The translations under genes and the position numbers were made by a program. The notes under the pieces are model-generated. The model was not told the origin of the DNA, searched no databases, and saw nothing but the letters and a program-made list of their open reading frames with translations. Positions 34,634-41,528 of a stretch of 64,000 nt of DNA are shown in pieces. How positions within the stretch are numbered: position 1 is the first letter of the stretch; the number at the start of each line of letters is the position of its first letter. Source of the DNA: an uncultured Clostridia bacterium (lineage in GTDB: Bacteria; Bacillota; Clostridia; Lachnospirales; Lachnospiraceae). Where the stretch lies: the NCBI GenBank assembly GCA_948467395.1, contig CAOKDX010000001.1, positions 310,001 to 374,000 on the forward strand, read 5' to 3'.

Positions 34634-34661
34634 TGACAGACCAGCATTGATATGGTACAAT
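34633..34661 (+). promoter_or_regulatory. Putative promoter of the STM4015-STM4011 cluster
   Basis: GTGACA at 34633-34638, 17 bases, TACAAT at 34656-34661. Downstream, TTGCCTGA (34686-34693) and TCAGGCAA (34701-34708) form a perfect 8-bp hairpin around CAGGCAG, in the leader and without a U tract; possible regulator site. Confidence 0.55.
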
Positions 34662-34730
34662 AAATCTTAACTATTGATGTTATTTTTGCCTGACAGGCAG
34701 TCAGGCAATAGGAAATGGAGGTTGTGTGGA

Positions 34731-35609
34731 ATGAAACTCACTTATGCAGAGGACAAGAGCAAAAAATATTCGTATGACTGGGACGATTACGAGGGCGGGC
34801 AAAAGGATGCGAAGACAATGTTCCAGGAGATTCTGGAAGATCCCAGGCTGCCGGAGCTGGAAGAGATCATTGTGGGATGCTGGGGAGAATCCTGGGATAA
34901 TGATGCGCAGGCCATCCTGGACGGCATTGTGGAAAACAAGGATAAGTTTTCCCATATCAAAAGTCTTTTTATCGGGGATATGGAGTATGATGAATGCGAG
35001 GTTTCCTGGATCGAGCAGGCGGACTATTCGAAGCTTTGGGAAGCCCTGCCGCAGCTGGAGAAGCTGACCATTAAGGGCAGCATGAATCTGGAGCTGGGTG
35101 AGATCAGACATCAGAATCTCAAATCCCTTCAGATCATCTGCGGCGGGCTGCCGAAAAAGATACTGGCGGGCATCGGGGCGGCGGAGCTGCCAGAACTGAG
35201 GAATCTGCTCCTGTATATCGGGGTGGAGGATTATGGTTTTGACGGGGATGTGTCAGACATAGAGGCGATGCTGTCCAAATCTGACTTCTCCAGGCTGGAA
35301 GTGCTGGGCATCATGGACAGTGAGATTCAGGATGAGATAACAGAAGTGGTTGTAAAATCCAAATATATGGATCAGATTGAAGTACTGGATCTTTCTATGG
35401 GTTCTCTCTCGGACAAGGGGGGCGGGATACTTCTGGAAGAGCTTCCCAGGCATGAAAATATCAGGTTTGTGAACCTGGAGTATCATTATATGTCGGATGA
35501 GATGATGAAGAAGCTGAAGGGACTGGCTGTTTCTGTCAATGTGGATGATCAGCAGGAAGACGATGAGTACGACGGTGAGATATACCGTTGGCCGATGCTG
35601 ACGGAATAA
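34731..35609 (+). CDS. STM4015-family leucine-rich-repeat-like protein
   Basis: 292 residues from the ATG at 34731 (GGAGG at 34717-34721). The body has short leucine-rich units such as LPQLEKLTIKG, NLKSLQIICG and LRNLLLYIG, without a signal peptide or membrane segment, and an acidic end. It matches the STM4015 family by sequence and by neighbours. No function is known to me. It may be a scaffold, or the substrate or carrier that the enzymes encoded downstream work on. The stop overlaps the next ATG by one base (TAATG). Confidence 0.8.
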   Translation: MKLTYAEDKSKKYSYDWDDYEGGQKDAKTMFQEILEDPRLPELEEIIVGCWGESWDNDAQAILDGIVENKDKFSHIKSLFIGDMEYDECEVSWIEQADYSKLWEALPQLEKLTIKGSMNLELGEIRHQNLKSLQIICGGLPKKILAGIGAAELPELRNLLLYIGVEDYGFDGDVSDIEAMLSKSDFSRLEVLGIMDSEIQDEITEVVVKSKYMDQIEVLDLSMGSLSDKGGGILLEELPRHENIRFVNLEYHYMSDEMMKKLKGLAVSVNVDDQQEDDEYDGEIYRWPMLTE

Positions 35610-36622
35610 TGGGAATCCGGTTAGTTGGAAAACGCCAGACAAAGCGGACAGAGTACTTTCTGAGGGCGGCAGAGCAGTTACATATACCAGTTTCCTTTGT
35701 GGACTGGGAAGAAGTGGATCAGGTGGATCTGGCCGGAGAGGTGGTGAAGCTTGATCCACCTTCCTATCAGACGGCAGATCTCTTTGAGATGAATGACAGG
35801 ATCAGGGAGTATATGGACGCCCTGGGAGGGCTGGAGAAGAGAGAGTGCTGTTTCCTCAATCCGCCGGGAGGAATCTGCCGCGTTCTGGATAAGAGGGCCT
35901 GTAAGGAAGAGCTTGCCGGGCATGGTGTGCCGGTGACGGATATGTTTCCGGAGAGGATCGGAAGTGCCGGGGAGTTATTTGGCGCTATGGAACGGCACAG
36001 ATGTTATGCGGTATTTGTCAAACCGGTATTCTGTTCCGGCGCCGCCGGGGTAATGGCATACCGGAGGACCCCGGGGGGAGACCGGGAGGCTGCCTATGCC
36101 TCCTGCCGGCTGAGGGGCGGCGAGCTGGTGAATACCAAGACATTGTACCGCATGGAGGATTCCGGTGAGATCCGCCGCCTGCTGGATGCGGTTCTTTCCC
36201 TGGGGGCAGTGGTAGAGCGCTGGTATCCCAAATCTTCCTTTCAGGGAAAGAGCTATGACCTCCGGGTGGTGTGGCAGTTTGGGCGGGCGGCTTTTATAGT
36301 GGTGAGACAGTCCCGGGGACCGGTAACCAATCTCCATCTGAATAATGCCGCCATGGAGCTGGGAAGGCTCTCGCTTTCGGAGGATACACTTACTGAAATT
36401 TCGGGAACCTGTTCGGCAGCAATGTCGGTATTTCCAGAGCTTGCCATGGCTGGCATTGATATTCTGCTGGAGAGGGGCTCTATGCGTCCGCGCATTATCG
36501 AGATCAACGGGCAGGGGGACCTGATGTACCAGGACATCTTTCATGAGAACCGGATCTACCGGGAGCAGATCCGGTATATGGCAGAGCAGAAAGATTTTCC
36601 ACAGCGAAGGAGACACGTATAG
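35609..36622 (+). CDS. STM4014-family ATP-grasp-like protein
   Basis: 337 residues from the ATG at 35609, which overlaps the preceding stop; a TTG at 35588 would start inside STM4015. The middle holds ATP-grasp-like elements: VFVKPVFCSGAAGV, the strand with DLRVVWQFGRAAFIVVRQS, and the metal-site-like IIEINGQGDLMYQD. ATP-grasp enzymes join a carboxylate, via an acyl phosphate, to an amine or thiol. The substrate is unknown. It may ligate an amino acid or other small acid to a product of the radical SAM enzymes. Confidence 0.78.
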   Translation: MGIRLVGKRQTKRTEYFLRAAEQLHIPVSFVDWEEVDQVDLAGEVVKLDPPSYQTADLFEMNDRIREYMDALGGLEKRECCFLNPPGGICRVLDKRACKEELAGHGVPVTDMFPERIGSAGELFGAMERHRCYAVFVKPVFCSGAAGVMAYRRTPGGDREAAYASCRLRGGELVNTKTLYRMEDSGEIRRLLDAVLSLGAVVERWYPKSSFQGKSYDLRVVWQFGRAAFIVVRQSRGPVTNLHLNNAAMELGRLSLSEDTLTEISGTCSAAMSVFPELAMAGIDILLERGSMRPRIIEINGQGDLMYQDIFHENRIYREQIRYMAEQKDFPQRRRHV

Positions 36623-36623
36623 A

Positions 36624-37421
36624 ATGTTGAATATGAATGAAATCGTGGGACGGTATGATATCCTTTTTGTGTGCATAGATTCTCTTCGGTATGATGTGGC
36701 AGTACAGGAGGAAGGGCAGGGAGGCACACCCGTGCTGAACCGGTATGGCAGATGGCGCAGATGCCAGGCGCCGGGAAATTTTACCTATCCTTCCCATCAG
36801 GCTATGTTTGCCGGTTTTTTTCCAGTGGATACCGGGGTGCGGGATATGAAGCAGAGGGAGAAGCTGTTCTTTTCGGAGGATATCGGCATGGGGCGGAAGG
36901 CACCGCCGGAATCCTTTTGTTTTCGCGGATCTACATTTGTAGAAGGGCTGGAGAGGGAGGGCTACGACACCTATTGTATCGGGGGCCTGAGCTTCTTTGA
37001 TAAAAGGACTGACATTGGCAGGGTGATGCCTTCCTTTTTCAGACACAGTTACTGGAATCCCTCATTTGGCTGCAGGGTAAAGGACTCCGCCGCGAACCAG
37101 GTCAGCTTTGCCATTAAGAAGCTGCGAAGTGTTCCAAAAGAACGGCGGATCATGATGTATATCAATATTTCCGCCATACATTATCCCAATTATTTCTATA
37201 TAAAGGGGCCGGAGAGGGACAGTGTAGAAGCCCACGCGGCGGCACTGCGGTATGTAGATGGTGAGCTTGGCAGGCTCTTTGACGCTTTTCGGGAAAAGGG
37301 CGATACCTTCTGCATCTGCTGTTCCGACCATGGAACCTGTTATGGGGAGGACGGATATCTCTATCATGGTTTTAATCATCCCGTTGTAAATACCGTGCCG
37401 TATAAACATTTTATTTTATAA
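36624..37421 (+). CDS. STM4013-family sulfatase-like hydrolase
   Basis: 265 residues from the ATG at 36624, which has AAGGAG upstream; the 36543 frame begins inside STM4014. It has the alkaline-phosphatase-superfamily core: first metal Asp in DILFVCIDSLRYD, a candidate nucleophile Thr in FTYPSHQ, and the C-terminal metal site CSDHGTCYGEDG with the final His in FNHPV. It would hydrolyse a phosphate or sulfate ester. The nucleophile is Thr rather than the Cys or Ser of true sulfatases, so it may act on phosphate. No signal peptide. Confidence 0.78.
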   Translation: MLNMNEIVGRYDILFVCIDSLRYDVAVQEEGQGGTPVLNRYGRWRRCQAPGNFTYPSHQAMFAGFFPVDTGVRDMKQREKLFFSEDIGMGRKAPPESFCFRGSTFVEGLEREGYDTYCIGGLSFFDKRTDIGRVMPSFFRHSYWNPSFGCRVKDSAANQVSFAIKKLRSVPKERRIMMYINISAIHYPNYFYIKGPERDSVEAHAAALRYVDGELGRLFDAFREKGDTFCICCSDHGTCYGEDGYLYHGFNHPVVNTVPYKHFIL

Positions 37422-37442
37422 CTGCGAATCAGGGGGAGGCCG

Positions 37443-38738
37443 ATGCGACCGATGAATCCATATCAGCAATATATGTACAGTTATCCGCACAAGACAGCCT
37501 ATGGCGCCCTGTCGGGGGTCAGTCTTGTGGATTATGCAGACCGGCTGGCGGACAGCAGCCTGTATTTTCATATCCCGTTCTGCCAGAGTAAATGCGGCTA
37601 CTGCAATCTTTTTTCTGTCATGGGACAGGAATATGACCTTATGGAGCAGTATATTGACGCCATGGAGCGGCATGCCGGCCAGATTTCCCCTATACTGCCG
37701 GATTCCGTGGAATTTTCCGACCTGACCCTGGGGGGAGGGACGCCTCTGCTGCTCTCTGTCCCGCAGCTGGAACGGGTATTCCGGATCGCCCGGGATCAGT
37801 TGGGATTCCGGCCAGAGGGAAGACAGGTGGCTGTGGAGACCTCGCCTGCCCAGACGACAGAGGAGAAGCTGGTGCTTCTGAAAGAACACGGTGTGTCACG
37901 GATCAGCATGGGCGTCCAGAGCTTTTTTCAGGATGAACTCACGAGGCTGAACCGGAGCCATACGGTGGAACAGGTGAAGGATGCCATGCTGCTCATTAAG
38001 CGGGCGGATTTCACCTGTATGAATCTGGATCTGATCTATGGAATTCCCGGGCAGACGGAGGAGAGCCTTCTGTGTTCTGTGAAACAGGCGCTGTCATATG
38101 ACCCGGAAGAAATATTTTTATATCCCCTCTATATAAAAAAGGATACCTATCTGTCTTCCAGGGCGGTTATGAGACAGGAGGACGCCTATCGCATGTATGG
38201 CGCCGCCAGAAGATATCTGAGGGAGAGGGGCTATGTTCCCTATTCCATGAGAAGGTTTGTGCGGGAGGGCGACGCCGGCGGGCTGACGGGCTGCGGCTTT
38301 GAAAATACCCTTTCCATTGGCTGCGGCGGACGCACCTATATAGATGAGCTTCATTTTTGTATGCCGTATGGAGTCAGGCAGAGCCAGTGCAGGCAGATTC
38401 TGGCATCGTATATGGGTGAAGAGGATTATCTGGCGGTGCGGCATGGATACATACTGAGCGGGGAAGAGAGGCGGCGCAGATATGTTATCAAAAATATCCT
38501 GTTCGCCTGCGGACTCTCTATTGGGGACTACAGAGAGCATTTTAAGACGGATCCCCGGCAGGAGTTCCCAATTCTGGAAGAATGGATCCGGCAGGGATAC
38601 GCCCGGTCTGACGGGGAAGGGATCCGGCTGACCGAGGAGGGGTTCTGTCTGTCAGACTATCTCGGACCAATGCTGATCTCGGATGAGGTCAGAGAGAAGA
38701 TGCAGCATTCTGAAATTTCGCCGATGCTGGAGGGATAG
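37443..38738 (+). CDS. STM4012-family radical SAM protein
   Basis: 431 residues. The radical SAM cluster motif is CQSKCGYCN near residue 50, preceded by FHIPFC, as in the coproporphyrinogen oxidase/HemW family. The C-terminal part with RRFVREGD and GCGFENTLSIGCGGRTY also resembles HemW but with different detail. It should cleave S-adenosylmethionine with a 4Fe-4S cluster to start radical chemistry on an unknown substrate. Clear GGGGGAGG ribosome site 5 bases from the ATG. A plain HemW is unlikely because of its gene context and low conservation of the C-terminal domain. Confidence 0.82.
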   Translation: MRPMNPYQQYMYSYPHKTAYGALSGVSLVDYADRLADSSLYFHIPFCQSKCGYCNLFSVMGQEYDLMEQYIDAMERHAGQISPILPDSVEFSDLTLGGGTPLLLSVPQLERVFRIARDQLGFRPEGRQVAVETSPAQTTEEKLVLLKEHGVSRISMGVQSFFQDELTRLNRSHTVEQVKDAMLLIKRADFTCMNLDLIYGIPGQTEESLLCSVKQALSYDPEEIFLYPLYIKKDTYLSSRAVMRQEDAYRMYGAARRYLRERGYVPYSMRRFVREGDAGGLTGCGFENTLSIGCGGRTYIDELHFCMPYGVRQSQCRQILASYMGEEDYLAVRHGYILSGEERRRRYVIKNILFACGLSIGDYREHFKTDPRQEFPILEEWIRQGYARSDGEGIRLTEEGFCLSDYLGPMLISDEVREKMQHSEISPMLEG

Positions 38739-38742
38739 GAGT

Positions 38743-39615
38743 ATGATCAGGCAGATTTATTACCGGGGCAGTCTGAACTTCTGCAATTATTCCTGTCCAT
38801 ATTGTCCCTTTGCCAAAAAGAAGTACAGTGAGAGACAGGTGTGCAGGGACCGGCAGGAGTGGTTCCGGTTTGTGGAATATATAACGAATAGCGGGTTTGA
38901 CGGGGCAGTACAGGTTGTCCCGTATGGAGAGGCACTGATTCATGATTATTACTGGCAGGGGCTGGCACAGCTCAGCCGGTGCGGCAGGATCCGGGCTGTG
39001 GGTGCCCAGAGCAATTTCAGCTTTTCGGTGGAGAGAATGACAGCCATGTTTACGGAATATGAAGGGGATCGGGAGAAGCTCCGGCTGTGGGGCACCTTTC
39101 ATCCGGGGATGGTTCCCCTGGATTCTTTTCTCACTGTGTGTGAGCAGCTGCGGGAGAGCGGCATCCGGTTCTGTGTGGGCGGCGTGGGCGTGCCGGAGAA
39201 CCTTGGCGTCCTCCGTGAACTGCGCCGGAGACTGGACGACGGGATCTATATGTGGATCAATAAGATGGACGGGCTGGGCCGGCGGTACGGCGGGGAAGAG
39301 ATACGGGCTTTCTGTTCCCTTGATCCGTATTTTCCGCTGGAATTGCAGTATTTCAGGACGGATGCCAGTGCCTGCAGTGAATCGGTAATGATACGGGGGG
39401 ACGGCAGCATCCACCCCTGCGGTATCTGCCACCAGAAGATGGGCAGCCTGTATGTGGACGGGCTGGAGAGGACTGCCGGGAAGGTGTGCACAAGGCGTAT
39501 CTGCGACTGCTTTCTTGCCTACGGAGGCAGGCGGGATATACCGGAATTAACCGACTTTCTGCCGTTTCCTGCCTTTCGGATTCCCTCCCTCTGGCATGGA
39601 AACAAAAAATTATAA
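38743..39615 (+). CDS. STM4011-family radical SAM protein
   Basis: 290 residues from the ATG at 38743 (AGGAGT upstream); 4 bases after the STM4012 stop. The radical SAM motif is CNYSCPYCP near residue 14. A C-terminal cysteine-rich stretch (CGICHQK, VCTRRICDC) may hold an additional iron-sulfur cluster, as in SPASM-type enzymes that modify peptides. It is the last gene of the five-gene cluster and precedes a tRNA gene. Confidence 0.82.
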   Translation: MIRQIYYRGSLNFCNYSCPYCPFAKKKYSERQVCRDRQEWFRFVEYITNSGFDGAVQVVPYGEALIHDYYWQGLAQLSRCGRIRAVGAQSNFSFSVERMTAMFTEYEGDREKLRLWGTFHPGMVPLDSFLTVCEQLRESGIRFCVGGVGVPENLGVLRELRRRLDDGIYMWINKMDGLGRRYGGEEIRAFCSLDPYFPLELQYFRTDASACSESVMIRGDGSIHPCGICHQKMGSLYVDGLERTAGKVCTRRICDCFLAYGGRRDIPELTDFLPFPAFRIPSLWHGNKKL

Positions 39616-39633
39616 AAAAATTGTAATTTTCTC

Positions 39634-39662
39634 TTGCATTTTCCAAACGATTCATGTATAAT
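39634..39662 (+). promoter_or_regulatory. Promoter of tRNA-Gln
   Basis: TTGCAT at 39634-39639, 17 bases, TATAAT at 39657-39662, ending 18 bases before the tRNA. Confidence 0.85.
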
Positions 39663-39680
39663 AGCGCTTGTGGTTGTGAT

Positions 39681-39752
39681 TGGGCTATCGCCAAATGGTA
39701 AGGCACTGGACTCTGACTCCAGCATTTCTAGGTTCGAATCCTAGTAGCCCAG
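39681..39752 (+). tRNA. tRNA-Gln (anticodon CTG)
   Basis: Acceptor TGGGCTA pairs with TAGCCCA (39745-39751). The anticodon arm is CTGGA-CTCTGAC-TCCAG with anticodon CTG, the T arm GGTTCGAATCC. Discriminator G, no encoded CCA. CTG reads only CAG, so this is a minor isoacceptor beside a TTG gene expected elsewhere. Confidence 0.95.
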
Positions 39753-39757
39753 TTTTT

Positions 39758-39788
39758 AAGTCCTGATAGTTATCAGGGCTTTTGTTAT
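39758..39788 (+). terminator. Terminator after tRNA-Gln
   Basis: CCTGATA (39762-39768) pairs with TATCAGG (39771-39777), followed by GCTTTTGTT. Short stem but directly after the tRNA. Confidence 0.7.
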
Positions 39789-39855
39789 ATTTTGATCCGG
39801 TTCACAGAATCTCGAATTTATGATCCGTAGACCATGGCAGGAAATGAGGATTTTT

Positions 39856-41445
39856 ATGAGCGATACATTGAGACAGGAAATAGAAAAGCGGCGTACCTTT
39901 GCCATTATCTCTCATCCGGACGCCGGAAAGACGACATTGACGGAAAAGTTTCTTCTGTATGGAGGGGCCATCAATCTGGCCGGCTCTGTCAAAGGGAGGA
40001 AAGCGGCGAAGCATGCGGTGTCAGACTGGATGGAGATTGAGAAGGAGCGAGGGATTTCCGTGACTTCATCCGTGCTTCAGTTTAACTATGATGGATTCTG
40101 TATCAATATACTGGATACGCCGGGACATCAGGATTTCTCTGAGGACACATACCGGACACTGATGGCGGCGGATTCGGCCGTTATGGTGATAGACGGATCC
40201 AAAGGTGTCGAGGCGCAGACCATTAAGCTCTTTAAGGTATGTGTAATGAGGGGGATTCCCATCTTTACCTTTATCAACAAAATGGACCGGGAGGCCATGG
40301 ATCCCTTTGAGCTCATCGACCAGATTGAAAATGTGCTGGGAATCCGTACCTGTCCGGTGAACTGGCCCATCGGGTCGGGGAAGAACTTTAAGGGAGTCTA
40401 TGACCGCAACACAAAGATGATATCCCGTTTTATTGCCGGGGACAACGGGCACAAGGTGGAGACGGTGGAGGCGAAGCTGGGAGATACCGGGTTAGACCAG
40501 CTGATCACAAAGGAATATCATGACCAGCTGGGTGAGGAAATTGAGCTTCTGGATGGCGCCAGCGATGAATTTGATCTGGAACGGGTGCGGGAGGGAAAGC
40601 TCTCTCCGGTCTTTTTTGGATCGGCGCTGACGAATTTCGGCGTGGAAACATTTCTGCAGCATTTTCTGGATATGACGACCCCGCCGCTGCCGCGAACCTC
40701 TGAGGAGGAAGAGGTAGATCCTTTTTCCGATGAATTTTCTGCCTTTGTATTTAAGATACAGGCAAATATGAATAAGGCGCACCGGGACAGGATCGCATTT
40801 ATGAGAGTGTGCTCCGGGAAATTTGAGGCGGGCATGGAGGTTATGCATGTGCAGGGCGGCAAAAAGATACGTCTTTCCCAGCCGCAGCAGATGATGGCAC
40901 AGGAGAGAAAGCATGTAGAAGAAGCGTATGCGGGAGATATTATCGGTGTATTTGATCCGGGTATTTTCTCCATTGGGGATACTCTTTATAAGGGAAAGGA
41001 GCCGGTGAGATTCGAGGGAATTCCTACCTTTGCACCAGAGCATTTTGCCAGGGTGCGCCAGGTGGATACAATGAAACGCAAGCAGTTTATGAAAGGGATC
41101 AGCCAGATTGCCCAGGAGGGGGCTATTCAGATCTTCCAGGAATTCAATACCGGGATGGAGGAGATTATTGTAGGTGTGGTGGGGGTGCTGCAGTTTGAAG
41201 TACTCCAGTACCGTCTGGAGAATGAATATAATGTAGAGATCCGCATGGAACAGCTGCCATACGAACATGTGAGGTGGATTGAAAACGAAGAGATTGATGT
41301 GGCGGGGCTGTCTGTTACGTCAGATACGAAGAAGGTAAAGGATCTGCATGACAAACCCCTTCTGCTCTTCACACATCCATGGAGTGTACAGACGGCTCTG
41401 GAACGGAACGAAGGACTGATTTTAAGTGAATTTGGCAGGAACTAG
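39856..41445 (+). CDS. prfC: Peptide chain release factor 3
   Basis: 529 residues from the ATG at 39856 (GAGG upstream). Translational GTPase with G1 HPDAGKTT, G2 RGISVTSS, G3 DTPGHQDF and G4 NKMD motifs. The later conserved stretches QQMMAQERKHVEEAYAGDIIG and the C-terminal FEVLQYRLENEY confirm RF3 rather than EF-G. It speeds recycling of RF1 and RF2 after termination. Confidence 0.96.
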   Translation: MSDTLRQEIEKRRTFAIISHPDAGKTTLTEKFLLYGGAINLAGSVKGRKAAKHAVSDWMEIEKERGISVTSSVLQFNYDGFCINILDTPGHQDFSEDTYRTLMAADSAVMVIDGSKGVEAQTIKLFKVCVMRGIPIFTFINKMDREAMDPFELIDQIENVLGIRTCPVNWPIGSGKNFKGVYDRNTKMISRFIAGDNGHKVETVEAKLGDTGLDQLITKEYHDQLGEEIELLDGASDEFDLERVREGKLSPVFFGSALTNFGVETFLQHFLDMTTPPLPRTSEEEEVDPFSDEFSAFVFKIQANMNKAHRDRIAFMRVCSGKFEAGMEVMHVQGGKKIRLSQPQQMMAQERKHVEEAYAGDIIGVFDPGIFSIGDTLYKGKEPVRFEGIPTFAPEHFARVRQVDTMKRKQFMKGISQIAQEGAIQIFQEFNTGMEEIIVGVVGVLQFEVLQYRLENEYNVEIRMEQLPYEHVRWIENEEIDVAGLSVTSDTKKVKDLHDKPLLLFTHPWSVQTALERNEGLILSEFGRN

Positions 41446-41460
41446 AAAGACATTCAAAGA

Positions 41461-41489
41461 TTGACATATCCGTGCCTGATTGTTAGAAT
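41461..41489 (+). promoter_or_regulatory. Promoter of the hybrid kinase gene
   Basis: TTGACA at 41461-41466, 17 bases, TAGAAT at 41484-41489, between prfC and the kinase. Confidence 0.8.
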
Positions 41490-41528
41490 ATATTACAGAA
41501 GAATATATAATGCATGGGGAGGATCAAA

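Noticed and set aside
37443..39615. The two radical SAM genes as HemW plus an anaerobic sulfatase maturase
   Set aside because: The neighbouring sulfatase-like protein has a Thr nucleophile, and the whole gene order matches the STM4015-STM4011 families.
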